Shown here in pieces: positions 34,450 through 44,800 of a stretch of 55,890 nucleotides of DNA. Within the stretch, counting starts at the first letter, position 1. Each line of letters opens with the position of its first letter. The position numbers and the translations under genes are program-made. The DNA comes from Clostridiaceae bacterium (lineage in GTDB: Bacteria; Bacillota; Clostridia; DSM-8532): the NCBI GenBank assembly GCA_012839205.1, contig DUNT01000048.1, positions 1-55,890 on the forward strand, written 5' to 3'. The notes beneath the pieces were generated by a model. The model made no database searches, was not told the origin of the DNA, and saw nothing but the letters and a program-made list of their open reading frames with translations.

Positions 34450-34747
34450 TGCCATCCTAAGTGTGACGCAACTCCCCCCCCACTGTCATCCTGAGCGCAG
34501 CGTAGCGGAGTCGAAGGATCTTTTTACGTTAAACAGGGAAGCGGCTGTAGCCTGCTACGATTTACCGCTCCATCTCCAACATCCAGTTTCTAGTCGCGCC
34601 CGCTCCGCAAATCATGCTCCGCTTTAAATCGCAGCAGCTACGCCGTTTAATTGCGTTTATACAAGCTGTCATCCTGAAGGTCGCGTATCGGAGTCGAAGG
34701 ATCTTAAACGTCAACGCATAAGATTCTTCGCTGGCGCTCAGAATGAC
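34450..34747. repeat. Composite palindromic repeat, long copy A
   Basis: About 300 bp. Ends match the short repeat family: TGTCATCCTGAGCGCAGCG and AAGGATCT at the left, CGGAGTCGAAGGATCTTAAA, AGATTCTTCG and GCTCAGAATGACA at the right. Between them lies an interior of about 130 bp (around 34540-34660), itself bounded by inverted elements such as TGCTACGATTTACCGCTCC and CTCCGCTTTAAATCGCAGCAG. The same interior occurs at 54464-54765. No reading frame of note was seen. This is the main content of the 544-base gap 34365-34908, together with the aconitase promoter. Confidence 0.8.
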
Positions 34748-34851
34748 AATTGGGTCCCGAGTCATTGAAACTCGAGGCAGAATATGCCTCTCGTTATAAG
34801 TATAATTAAAGTAGGGATGTCTTACAACTAAAACTTCGGTACTTATGTATA

Positions 34852-34881
34852 TTGCTTATTGTAAGCTAAATAGGGTATAAT
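34852..34881 (+). promoter_or_regulatory. Probable promoter of the aconitase operon
   Basis: TTGCTT at 34852-34857 and TATAAT at 34876-34881, with an 18-base spacer, 28 bases before the start codon. Confidence 0.6.
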
Positions 34882-34908
34882 TTTCAAAAACAAGGTGAGG
34901 GTGAGTTA

Positions 34909-36828
34909 ATGGCAGGAACAATAACAGAAAAAATACTTAGAGAACATATAATTGAAGGAGAAGCAAAAGCTGGTTGTGAGGTTGCTCTTAAAATAGACAA
35001 CACGCTTACTCAGGATGCGACAGGAACCATGGCCTATCTTCAGTTCGAGGCTATTGGAATTGACAGGGTAAAAACCCAGTTCAGTGTTAGCTTCGTTGAC
35101 CATAACACTCTCCAAACTGATTTTAGAAATGCTGATGACCACAAATTTCTGGAATCCATAGCTAAAAGATACGGGCTTTATTTTTCAAAGCCCGGTAACG
35201 GAATATGTCATCAAATCTTTCTGGAGCGATTTGCAGTACCCGGAAATACTCTTATAGGATCTGACAGCCACACTCCCACTGCCGGAGGAATGGGATGCTT
35301 TGCCATGGGAGCAGGCGGTCTTGATGTAGCTTGTGCTATGGCTGGAGCGCCTTTCCGCATTAAGTATCCCAAAATTGTGGGAATACACCTTACCGGCAAG
35401 CTGAAGCCATGGGTTTCAGCAAAGGATGTTATCCTGGAGGTGCTTCGTCTGGTGGATGTAAAAGGAAATGTAGGCAAAGTTTTTGAGTATTTTGGAGAAG
35501 GTGTAAGTACTTTAAGTGTTCCGGACCGAGCCACAATAACAAATATGGGTACCGAAACCGGTTGTACCACTAGTATCTTCCCTAGTGATGAGATTACCTA
35601 TAAATTCTTAAAGGCCCAGGGCCGGGAAAAAGATTTCAGACCTTTAGAACCAGATTATGAAGTGGTTTATGATGAAACAATAGAAATCAATCTATCAGAA
35701 ATAGAACCTATGGTTGCCCTTCCTCATAGTCCCGGCTCAGTTAAAAGAGTAGGAGAGGTGGGGCCTGTTAAGGTGAATCAGGTAGCCATAGGCTCATGCA
35801 CCAATTCCTCACTCAGAGATCTTAAAATTGTTGCTAAAGTACTTGATAATAAAACAATTTCAGATAACCTTCATGTATTTATCAGTCCCGGTTCAAGACA
35901 GGTGGTGGAACATCTGGTTGAGGAAGGCGACTATACCAAACTTGTGAGGTCAGGAGTCAGAATTATGGAAAATGCTTGCGGGGCATGTATCGGTATGGGA
36001 TGTGCTCCTGCATCAGGCAGCGTTTCGGTAAGAACCTTCAATCGCAATTTTGAAGGAAGAAGCGGTACAAAGGATGCAAAGGTTTATCTGGTTAGTCCTG
36101 AAACCGCAGCAGCCACAGCAATTAAGGGTGTTTTAACAGACCCCAGAGAGCTTGGCGATTACCCTGAAGTTTCACTGCCGGATAAATTTATTGTAAATGA
36201 CAATATGATTCTAAAACCCCTTAGCGAAGAAGACGCTAAAAAAGTTGAGGTAGTCAGAGGGCCGAATATTAAGCCGTTACCATCCTTTGATCCTATTTCT
36301 GATACCCTTGAAGGAAACGTACTGATTAAGGTAGGCGACAATATAACAACCGACCATATTATGCCTGCTGGCGCAAAAATTCTGCCTCTGAGAAGCAATA
36401 TTCCCGAAATATCAAAATTTGTATTTGAGGCAGTTGATCCCAAGTTTTATGAAAAAGCCAGAGAAAACAACGGAGGTTTTATTATTGGCGGTGAAAACTA
36501 TGGTCAGGGTTCCAGCCGCGAGCACGCTGCCCTGGCGCCGAAATATCTGGGAGTTAAGGCAGTCATCGTGAAAAGTTTTGCCAGAATACATCTTGCCAAC
36601 CTGATTAATTTCGGTATTGTGCCTTTAACCTTTAAGAATCCTTCTGATTATGATAATCTTAGCGAAGGCGATAAGATAATAGTAGACATTGGAGATTTAA
36701 AAGGAGCTTGTGTTCTTAAGAATCTTACCAAAGGCATTACCATTGAGCTTGAGCATACATTATCAGCATTGGATGCCGAAATACTCAAATCGGGAGGGAA
36801 ACTTCCCTGGATTAAGGAGCAGTTTTGA
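34909..36828 (+). CDS. Aconitate hydratase
   Basis: A 639-residue aconitase that converts citrate to isocitrate through a 4Fe-4S cluster. The cluster ligands are visible in IGSCTNSSLRDL and in ENACGACIGMGCAPASG; other active-site blocks are SHTPTAGGMGCFAMGAGGLD near 120 and the swivel-domain motif GGENYGQGSSREHAALAPKYLG near 525. Its length fits the shorter, mitochondrial-like class found in many Clostridia rather than the 890-residue AcnA. The first-base region has a good ribosome site, AAGGTGAGGGTGAG. It is 28 bases upstream of isocitrate dehydrogenase, so both probably supply 2-oxoglutarate for glutamate. Confidence 0.94.
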   Translation: MAGTITEKILREHIIEGEAKAGCEVALKIDNTLTQDATGTMAYLQFEAIGIDRVKTQFSVSFVDHNTLQTDFRNADDHKFLESIAKRYGLYFSKPGNGICHQIFLERFAVPGNTLIGSDSHTPTAGGMGCFAMGAGGLDVACAMAGAPFRIKYPKIVGIHLTGKLKPWVSAKDVILEVLRLVDVKGNVGKVFEYFGEGVSTLSVPDRATITNMGTETGCTTSIFPSDEITYKFLKAQGREKDFRPLEPDYEVVYDETIEINLSEIEPMVALPHSPGSVKRVGEVGPVKVNQVAIGSCTNSSLRDLKIVAKVLDNKTISDNLHVFISPGSRQVVEHLVEEGDYTKLVRSGVRIMENACGACIGMGCAPASGSVSVRTFNRNFEGRSGTKDAKVYLVSPETAAATAIKGVLTDPRELGDYPEVSLPDKFIVNDNMILKPLSEEDAKKVEVVRGPNIKPLPSFDPISDTLEGNVLIKVGDNITTDHIMPAGAKILPLRSNIPEISKFVFEAVDPKFYEKARENNGGFIIGGENYGQGSSREHAALAPKYLGVKAVIVKSFARIHLANLINFGIVPLTFKNPSDYDNLSEGDKIIVDIGDLKGACVLKNLTKGITIELEHTLSALDAEILKSGGKLPWIKEQF

Positions 36829-36856
36829 TAAGCAAGATAAATTGTAGGAGGAAACA

Positions 36857-38077
36857 ATGGCAAAAATCATTATGAGAACTCCCCTGGTCGAGATGGATGG
36901 GGACGAAATGACCAGAATTGTCTGGAAGTGGATTAAAGATATTCTAATTGAACCTTATGTTGAACTGAAAACCGAGTATTATGATCTGGGATTGGAATCC
37001 AGGGAAAAAACCAAAGACCAGATTACCATTGATTCGGCTGAGGCCACAAAAAAATACGGAGTAGCTGTAAAATGCGCTACCATTACTCCTAATGCAGCTC
37101 GTGTAAAGGAGTATAATTTAACCGAGATGTGGAAGAGCCCTAATGGGACAATTCGTGCAATATTAGACGGTACTGTTTTCAGAGAGCCTATCCTGGTAAA
37201 GGGGATCAGCCCCTTTGTGCGGACATGGAAAAAACCTATTTCCATAGCGAGACATGCCTATGGAGATGTATACAAGAATACTGAGATGAAAATAGAGGGA
37301 CCGGGAAAGGCTGAACTGGTTTTCACCGATGAGAACGGTATTGAAACAAGAAAGACCATTCACGATTTTACAGACCCGGGCATTATTATGGGTATGCATA
37401 ATACAGAGAAATCCATAGAAAGTTTTGCCCGTGCCTGCTTTAATTATGCTCTGGACAAAAAACAGGATCTGTGGTTTGCTACCAAGGATACTATATCAAA
37501 AACCTATGACCACAGCTTTAAGGACATCTTCCAGGATATTTTCGATGCTGAATATAAAGAAAAGTTTGATGAAACCGGTATTGAGTATTTTTATACTCTT
37601 ATAGACGATGCAGTTGCAAGAGTAGTGCGCTCGGAAGGCGGATTTATTTGGGCGTGCAAGAACTATGACGGGGATGTTATGTCCGATATGGTGGCATCAG
37701 CTTTCGGAAGTCTGGCCATGATGACCTCAGTTTTAGTTTCACCTGAGGGATACTATGAATATGAAGCAGCCCATGGCACAGTTCAGCGTCATTATTACCA
37801 GCACCTTGAAGGTAAAGAAACATCCACTAATTCGGTAGCCACTATTTTCGCCTGGACCGGTGCTTTAAGAAAAAGAGGGCAGCTCGATGAAATTCCTGAA
37901 TTGGAACACTTTGCTGACATGCTGGAAAAAGCCTGCCTGAAAACCATTGAAGAGGGCATTATGACAAAGGACCTGGTGGCACTTTCCCAACTGGAAAATA
38001 AAAAAGTTGTCAACGCCAAGGAATTTTTATATGCAATACAAGACAGATTAAACACAATCATGGGACAAAAGGAATAA
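36857..38077 (+). CDS. icd: NADP-dependent isocitrate dehydrogenase
   Basis: A 406-residue homodimeric enzyme of the eukaryote-like (type II) class that makes 2-oxoglutarate from isocitrate. It begins [21 protein letters not shown], has the substrate loop [24 protein letters not shown], the Mg-binding [34 protein letters not shown] block and the NADP segment [35 protein letters not shown]. Length is normal. The ribosome site is AGGAGGAAACA. It lies between aconitase and an HAD phosphatase gene, 8 bases ahead of the latter. Confidence 0.96.
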   Translation: MAKIIMRTPLVEMDGDEMTRIVWKWIKDILIEPYVELKTEYYDLGLESREKTKDQITIDSAEATKKYGVAVKCATITPNAARVKEYNLTEMWKSPNGTIRAILDGTVFREPILVKGISPFVRTWKKPISIARHAYGDVYKNTEMKIEGPGKAELVFTDENGIETRKTIHDFTDPGIIMGMHNTEKSIESFARACFNYALDKKQDLWFATKDTISKTYDHSFKDIFQDIFDAEYKEKFDETGIEYFYTLIDDAVARVVRSEGGFIWACKNYDGDVMSDMVASAFGSLAMMTSVLVSPEGYYEYEAAHGTVQRHYYQHLEGKETSTNSVATIFAWTGALRKRGQLDEIPELEHFADMLEKACLKTIEEGIMTKDLVALSQLENKKVVNAKEFLYAIQDRLNTIMGQKE

Positions 38078-38085
38078 CAGTAAAA

Positions 38086-38889
38086 ATGAAATATGACGGC
38101 ATTGTAATATACAGTGATCTTGACGGGACACTTTTAGATGCAGAAAGAAAATTATCAAAAGAAAATATGGACGCAATTGATTACTTTACCTCACAAGGCG
38201 GCAGATTTGGTGTAGCTACTGGGCGTATGGAACAAACAACCAGAATAAAATTTCCAGATCTTAATTTGAATTTGCCATCAATATTTTTTAATGGCGCAAT
38301 GATTTATGAAACAAATACCGATACAGTCCTATATAAAACTGCAATGTCTGATGACCTTAAGCCAGTGCTCCGGGAGATTATGTCAATATATCCAAAAGTA
38401 TGCTGTGAGATAAGTATTCACGGGAAATCCTATGTATTTAATCCAAATGATACTGCAAGAGAGATGGCAGAAAGAGAGGGCTTTGAATTAGAAGAAGCTC
38501 CATGGGATGATATACCCGGAGAATGGCTAAAAGTATTATTTATAGAGAAACATGAAACTCTTAAGTTTATAAAAGCAGATTTAGAAGGACTTAACAGAAC
38601 TGATTTAAACATAGTTTTTTCTGAACATGAGTTTCTGGATATAATGGACAAGAGCGCCTCCAAGGGTGCCGCCCTTAAAAGGTTAAAATCAATTTATGGC
38701 AATGATTGGCGACTTATTGTGACTGTAGGCGATAATGACAATGATTTGGAATTGATACAAACTGCCGATTTGGGTATTGCTGTAGATAATGCGACACCAG
38801 CTGTAAAAAAAGCTTCTGATTACATAATTATGGACCACAATACCCCATGTATCCCACAAGTACTAGAAGTATTGGAAGGCCATTTGTAA
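38086..38889 (+). CDS. Cof-type HAD-superfamily phosphatase
   Basis: A 267-residue hydrolase of the HAD superfamily, subclass IIB (Cof type). Motif I is YSDLDGTLL with the nucleophilic Asp near residue 9; motif II sits in GVATGRMEQTT; the Lys of motif III in KGAALKRLKSIYG; and motif IV reads VGDNDNDLELIQTADLGIAV near 216. Cof proteins dephosphorylate sugar phosphates, flavin precursors and similar molecules; the substrate cannot be told. It starts 8 bases after icd, with AAGGAATAACA as a weak ribosome site, so it is probably a passenger of the aconitase operon. Confidence 0.92.
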   Translation: MKYDGIVIYSDLDGTLLDAERKLSKENMDAIDYFTSQGGRFGVATGRMEQTTRIKFPDLNLNLPSIFFNGAMIYETNTDTVLYKTAMSDDLKPVLREIMSIYPKVCCEISIHGKSYVFNPNDTAREMAEREGFELEEAPWDDIPGEWLKVLFIEKHETLKFIKADLEGLNRTDLNIVFSEHEFLDIMDKSASKGAALKRLKSIYGNDWRLIVTVGDNDNDLELIQTADLGIAVDNATPAVKKASDYIIMDHNTPCIPQVLEVLEGHL

Positions 38890-38956
38890 CTTATGTTTTA
38901 CTGCTAAAGAATTGTTGGTAAATTATATTCAGTACTTGTTGATTGGGGTGAGCAAT

Positions 38957-39766
38957 ATGAGAAAAATTAAACTTCCGGTGCTGATGGTAGTATTTTTCTT
39001 ATTGTTTTCAGTATACTCGTATGCGGAGGCGGCTCGATACAATAACTTTGATAATTCAAAAACAGAGCTGGGCACTGTTGGTGCAAGGTATATTCCTTCC
39101 TCCCCTAAGAGAATCAAAACAAGAGTCCAGAATAGTGCTGACAAATATGATTATGACCTTTTCGGCCGGGAAAAGTTCGAATACTTTCCCCTGCAGCTTG
39201 GTGAAGGTGAGTATAAGATTTCTATTTTTGAAAATATAACAGGTAATCGCTATCGCCAGGTAAAAGCCCAGAATGTTAAGGCCGAAATAAAAAATTCCCT
39301 GGATGTTTTCAGAGCCTCTGTACAGACTGTAAACTGGAATCCTGAGATGGATATCATTAAAAAGGCAGGAGAGTTAACAAGGAATCTTAAAACTGACAAG
39401 GAAAAGGTTATAGCTATATATAACTTTGTAGTTGATACATTCAGTTATGATTATGACAAGATAAACAATATTAATACAATGTATGTCCCGGACATAGAAA
39501 AAATCTACATAGACAAAAAAGGTATTTGTTATGACTATTCGGCTGTTTTTGCAGCCATGCTCAGAAGCCAGAACATCCCTGCCAAGCTGATAAAGGGATA
39601 TTCAGATTTAGTTAAAGGGTATCATGCCTGGAATGAAGTTTATTTACTTGATGAAAACAGGTGGATTGTTATTGACACAACTTATGACTCTGTTTTAAAG
39701 AAAAATAATATGAAATTTAATATGGAAAAGAGCCAGGAAAAATATAAAGCAGCAAGGGAATACTAG
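38957..39766 (+). CDS. Exported transglutaminase-like protein
   Basis: A 269-residue protein with a signal peptide (MRKIKLPVLMVVFFLLFSVY, cleavage near YAEAA). The second half is a transglutaminase-like cysteine-protease fold: KGICYDYSAVFAAMLRSQNIPAKLIKGY (catalytic Cys), GYHAWNEVYL (His) and RWIVIDTTYD (Asp). The first half is a strand-rich domain without a family I recognise. The likely place of action is the cell surface, with peptide or wall-linked substrates. I chose the ATG at 38957, which follows TGGGGTGAGCAAT, over an upstream start that would add 15 residues before the signal. A strong bidirectional terminator lies about 100 bases after the gene. Confidence 0.88.
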   Translation: MRKIKLPVLMVVFFLLFSVYSYAEAARYNNFDNSKTELGTVGARYIPSSPKRIKTRVQNSADKYDYDLFGREKFEYFPLQLGEGEYKISIFENITGNRYRQVKAQNVKAEIKNSLDVFRASVQTVNWNPEMDIIKKAGELTRNLKTDKEKVIAIYNFVVDTFSYDYDKINNINTMYVPDIEKIYIDKKGICYDYSAVFAAMLRSQNIPAKLIKGYSDLVKGYHAWNEVYLLDENRWIVIDTTYDSVLKKNNMKFNMEKSQEKYKAAREY

Positions 39767-39870
39767 AAATTTAAATTTCGTAATCAGAAATATTTTAACG
39801 TCAGGAATTTCCTGCATATTTTTCTGAGATAGGTTTATACAAAGCCACTGATTCCTTAGTGCTCAAACAA

Positions 39871-39904
39871 AAAAAACTTGCATTAAATTGCAAGTTTTTT
39901 TTGT
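39871..39904. terminator. Bidirectional terminator
   Basis: A perfect 12-bp stem (AAAAAACTTGCA with TGCAAGTTTTTT) and a 6-base loop, with T-runs on either strand. It ends the transglutaminase transcript. Confidence 0.9.
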
Positions 39905-40056
39905 TTAAATGTCATTAAATGCATTATATTAATAATAATATGGTTAAAAACAGATTAAAATGAATTGCACAAATACCTCTATATATCAGTTATTAGTTGA
40001 ATTTTTATGATTTTTTAAAGATGAAGTATTTTGTATAAGGAATTGCAAAATAACTC

Positions 40057-40241
40057 TTGACGGGCACCATAAGATTGTATACAATAGATAAAATCAGGTT
40101 TGCATAAATATACGCAATCTGGTTGATAGAAGAATAATTACGCTAATAATTGTATATAAAAAATACATCTTAAGGTAAGTCGATTTATAAAGCGGATTCA
40201 GCCCAGGATACCATCTAAGAGAAGTAGAGGAGGTTATTTCA
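40057..40241 (+). promoter_or_regulatory. Promoter, palindrome and long leader of citrate synthase
   Basis: TTGACG at 40057-40062 and TACAAT at 40080-40085 are 17 bases apart. ATTGTATACAAT at 40074-40085 is a perfect 12-bp palindrome that covers the -10, as an operator would. About 150 bases of untranslated leader follow, in which I see no known riboswitch. The gap 39767-40241 otherwise holds only the terminator. Confidence 0.65.
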
Positions 40242-41612
40242 TTGTACAAAGTTATGTCACAGGAAGCAATGGATAGCTATTTTGATATAGCAAGTGAGGT
40301 TGTAGAAATTAAAAACAGATTCAGGCCGGGAGTTTACGACAAGTACAATGCTAAACGTGGGTTGAGAAATAAGGATGGCTCAGGTGTACTGGTAGGATTG
40401 ACCGAAATCGGGGATGTTCATGCCTATATTTACGATGAAGGCGAAAAGGTACCGGTGGAAGGCCGTCTTATATACCGCGGTATTGACATTTATGATTTGG
40501 TAAATGGCTTTTTATCAGAGAATCGTTTTGGATTTGAAGAATGCGCATACCTTCTTTTGTTCGGTGATTTACCAAGCAAAAAGGGTTTGGAACAGTTTAA
40601 GCAAGTTCTGGGTTCCAGAAGAAAAATAAATGAAGACTTTGTCAGAGCCAATATTTTAAATGCACCAAGCCAGGATGTGATGAATAAAATAGCCCGCCTG
40701 GTTCTTACAATGTACTCCTTTGATACTAATCCAGATGATACCAGTATAAAGAATCTGCTGAAACAAAGTATGGATTTGATTGCTAAGTTCCCTGTTATGG
40801 CTGCATACGGATATCAGGCCAAAGCACATTATCTGGACGGAAAGAGCCTGTATATTCACAATCCGAATCCTGAGCTGAGTACTGCCGAAAATATTCTTAT
40901 GTTGTTGAGACCTTCAAAAGAATATACCGAGCTAGAGGCAATCGTGCTGGATTTAGCCCTCGTACTGCATGCTGAGCATGGCGGTGGTAACAACTCAACC
41001 TTTGCTACGCATGTAGTGGCTTCCTCCGGGACTGATATTTATTCATCAATTGCTGCAGCGGTTGGCAGCCTTAAAGGACCGAAACATGGTGGTGCCAATA
41101 ATAAGGTTATCAGTATGATGAATGAGTTGAAAAGAGAAGTTAAGGATTGGGGAAGTGATGAACAAATCCGTGAATACCTTACCAAAATTATCAGGAAGGA
41201 AGCCTTTGACCGCACCGGACTTATATATGGAATGGGCCATGCGGTTTATACTCTTTCTGACCCCAGGTGTGTCTTGTTGAAAGAACAAGCAGAAAAACTT
41301 GCTAAACAGGTGGGAAGAAGTGATGAGTTTGAGCTATACTCCAGGATAGAAAAACTTGCACCCCGGGTTTTCAGGGAGATCCGTAATACTGACAGGCCAA
41401 TGTGCGCCAATATTGACTTTTACTCAGGTTTTGTATATGACATGCTGGGCATTCCATTGGAAATGAACACCCCTATTTTTGCCGTCGCAAGAATTGTTGG
41501 ATGGTGTGCTCATATTATTGAGGAACATTTAAACGGTAATAAAATTATCAGGCCGGCATACAAGTGCATCAAGAAACGGACTGAATATGTTAAAATTGAA
41601 GATAGAATATAA
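40242..41612 (+). CDS. gltA: Citrate synthase
   Basis: A 456-residue citrate synthase that condenses oxaloacetate and acetyl-CoA. Conserved blocks are LIYRGIDIYDLV near 83, VLHAEHGGGNNSTFATHVVASSGTDIYSSIAAAVGSLKGPKHGGAN (active-site His residues near 246 and 280), YGMGHAVYTLSDPR near 327 and NIDFYSGFVYDMLGIP near 393 with the catalytic Asp nearby. The N-terminus is longer than in the short Gram-positive enzymes. The start is TTG at 40242, 8 bases after AGAGGAGG; an ATG four codons later is the alternative. With aconitase and icd it completes the route to 2-oxoglutarate. Confidence 0.95.
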   Translation: MYKVMSQEAMDSYFDIASEVVEIKNRFRPGVYDKYNAKRGLRNKDGSGVLVGLTEIGDVHAYIYDEGEKVPVEGRLIYRGIDIYDLVNGFLSENRFGFEECAYLLLFGDLPSKKGLEQFKQVLGSRRKINEDFVRANILNAPSQDVMNKIARLVLTMYSFDTNPDDTSIKNLLKQSMDLIAKFPVMAAYGYQAKAHYLDGKSLYIHNPNPELSTAENILMLLRPSKEYTELEAIVLDLALVLHAEHGGGNNSTFATHVVASSGTDIYSSIAAAVGSLKGPKHGGANNKVISMMNELKREVKDWGSDEQIREYLTKIIRKEAFDRTGLIYGMGHAVYTLSDPRCVLLKEQAEKLAKQVGRSDEFELYSRIEKLAPRVFREIRNTDRPMCANIDFYSGFVYDMLGIPLEMNTPIFAVARIVGWCAHIIEEHLNGNKIIRPAYKCIKKRTEYVKIEDRI

Positions 41613-41617
41613 ATAAA

Positions 41618-41648
41618 ACAATAAAGGAGCGTTTGCTCCTTTTATTGT
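41618..41648 (+). terminator. Terminator of citrate synthase
   Basis: ACAATAAAGGAGC and GCTCCTTTTATTGT pair with one bulged base around a 4-base loop; T-run within the right arm. Confidence 0.85.
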
Positions 41649-41812
41649 AGCAATGCGGCTTATTATCAGCTTGTAGATTTTATACTTAAAACGGTATAAT
41701 GCAGTAGGCCCTTAACGTTGGAAAATTGGTGGATGGTATGTCTTGTTGCGTCTTAGTGTGGTACAATGTGAAATGATGCTTATACTTTAAAAGTGACACG
41801 AGGTGCTTTGGT

Positions 41813-44800
41813 TTGTATTTAAAATCTTTAGAGATACAAGGTTTTAAATCCTTTGCAGATAAAATTGTATTACATTTCAATAAGGGACAAACTTCTGTCG
41901 TAGGTCCCAACGGCAGTGGCAAAAGCAATATTGCAGATGCTGTCAGATGGGTTCTTGGTGAACAGAGTGCCAAGACTTTACGGGGCAGTAAAATGGAAGA
42001 TGTCATTTTTGCCGGTACCCAGTACCGCAAGCCTGTGGGATTTGCTGCAGTAACAATAACCTTGGATAATTCCGACAAAGCGCTTCCTGTCGACTTTACT
42101 GAGGTTACAGTTTCACGTAGAGTGTACCGTTCAGGGGAAAGCGAGTACTACCTTAACAAGACCCAATGCCGTTTAAAGGATATTCAAGAGCTTTTTATGA
42201 ATACCGGTGTAGGCCGTGAAGGTTATTCAATAATAGGCCAGGGGCGTATTGATGAGATTCTGAGCTCCAAATCCGAAGAACGCAGACTGGTCTTTGAAGA
42301 AGCTGCCGGTATAACGAAATACAAGGCCCGCAAAAAAGAATCAGAACGCAAACTTGAAACAACAAGACAAAATCTGGTTCGTATAAATGATATTCTGATA
42401 GAGTTGGAAAGCCAGTTGGAGCCCCTTGCTCAACAGGCAGAGACTGCGCGGCGATACATAGATCTGAGTAACGAACTTAAAGGTATAGAGGTAAGTCTGT
42501 TTTTAGATACCATAGATAAACTGAAGATAAAACTTAATGAAGTGGAAAATCAGACACGGGAAATCAGAGAGCAGGTTGATGAGGAGAACAGAAGAATAGA
42601 GAATATTAAAAACAAAAACAGAAGTAAGAATGAGCGGCTGGAATTATTAAAAACACAGATTGATGAGCTTAGAAACCTACAGCACAGTATTGACAGTGAG
42701 CTTGAAAAGAATGAAGGGCATATCAGAATTTGTGAAGAAAAAATAAACAATCTTACTGCTAACAATGAAAATTTTGGGAATGATATAGATTCTATTAAAG
42801 AGCGAGTGTCCGCTATTGAATCAGAAATCGAAAAGAAAAGGTACCGCTTTCAGCAAATGCTGCGGGATGAAGAACGCTTTTCTGAGCTGTTAGCCGAGGC
42901 AGAAGAGATTATGAGAGGTATCATTGCACGGTTAGATGAGGGCGAAAGGTTGGTTGAAGAGGCCAAACAAGCTATTATGGATAAACAGGATACCTTATCG
43001 GATTCAAAAATACGACTTAATAATCTGAAAAATGATATTGAAAATTTTAAGCAGCTGAAATCCAGGCTTGCGGAGGATATGCGTCAATCCACCCTGGAAA
43101 TCGATCGTGAAAGCATGAAAAAAGAAGATTTGGATACTTCATTGAGGAAAACCAGGGAGGAAATAAACTCATCCAAAAACAGGCTTAATGAACTGGAGCT
43201 AAAAAAAGTCGAAATCCAAAAGGAGCTTAACGAAAAGAAAGCCAAACAGGAAAGCATCGACCGTTCCTATAGTGCTTTGGAATCCCGAAACAGGGTTCTC
43301 ATTGATATGGAAGAGAGTATGGAGGGATACAGCCGCAGTGTCAAGGCAATACAAACAGCTTGCCAGGAGAATAAGGCTTTTGGTCAGGGGATACACGGTC
43401 CTGTGGCCCGTCTTATTACTGTAGAAGAGCGTTATGAGACTGCCATAGAAGTTTCTTTAGGGGCCAGTCTTCAAAATATTGTTACTGATGATGAATTCGC
43501 TGCAAAACGTGCCATAGAGTATTTAAAGAAAAATAACCTGGGCAGGGCTACGTTTTTGCCCAAATCTGCTATTAAACCTCGTACACTGGATGAAAACCTG
43601 CTGGCTAAAATACAAGAAATGCCGGGATTTGAAGGCATTGCTTCCGACAAGGTGAAATGCAGCAAGCAATTCTCAGGAATTATATTAAATCTTCTTGGCA
43701 GAACTGTAATTGTGGATAATATGGATTCGGGGATCCGAATGGCCAGACAATTCGGTTTTATGTTCCGTATAGTTACCCTTGAAGGTGAACTTATAAATGC
43801 CGGAGGCTCTATGACAGGAGGTAGTACCGGCAGCAAAGCATCAAGCATAATTGGCCGTAACCGTGTTATCAGAGAAAATGAGGCTGAGCTGAAAAATATC
43901 AGTGCCAAGTTGAAAAAAATTGATGATGAAATTAAGGTTATAGAAACCGAGCTGAATAATATAAGTATTGCATATGAACAAGAGCAGAAAGTATTATCGG
44001 AACTTGAACTGGTAAGATTAAGAGATGAAAACCATGTAGCTTCTATACTGGATAATGTCAAAAAAATTGCTGCCAGGATGAATCTGTTGAAACAACAGGA
44101 AGAAGAAGTGGAAGAGCAGATAAAAGAGGTTATGACAGAGAGTGATAAGGAATCAGTAAAAGCCAAGGCCATAGAAGATGAGATACAGTTATTGAAAGAT
44201 AAAGTGCAGGCTGGCCAGCTTAAGAACAAGGATGAGCAGCAGAAACGGGATGAGCTTCATACAGATATAAGTGATTACCGCGTATCGGTTAACTCTATCA
44301 GAGAAAGCAAACAAAGCGTTTTAGAACAGATTGAAATGCTTAATCAAGAAAAAAGCAGCAACACTATGAATATTGCAAAACGCGAAGAGGAAAAGAAACG
44401 TAATCTGGAGCGTATTGAAGAGCTGAAAGCTGAAATTCAAGGTGTTTTAAAGAAGAATATAAGCCTTAAAGAGGAAAAGACCGGATGTGAACTAAAACTT
44501 GAGGGGCTTGCCGAAGAAAGAAGAGTATTGGAAGAGGAACTCTCAGGTATGCTGGACAGAGTTACTGAGCACAACAGTACCATTATTACTCTTCAAGAAG
44601 CACAAGGCCGGATTGAAGCGAGAAAGGCAAAAATGGAAAGTGAGCTTGAAATATTCCAGAACAGGCTCTGGGATGAATACGGCCTTACATATGGAGGTGC
44701 TCTTGAGATAAGGCAGGAAATTACTAATGTCAGAGCTACCCAGAGCAGGATAAATGAAATAAAAGCTGAGATAAGAGAGCTGGGACCGGTTAATGTAGCA

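Noticed and set aside
34441-34760. Short open frames and C-tracts in the composite repeat
   Set aside because: The frames differ between the two long copies and have no ribosome site, so the repeat is treated as non-coding.
43471-44229. A 252-residue open frame on the minus strand inside smc
   Set aside because: It lies opposite a coiled-coil gene with strongly biased codons, has a Ser/Ile-rich nonsense composition and no ribosome site. It is a shadow of smc.
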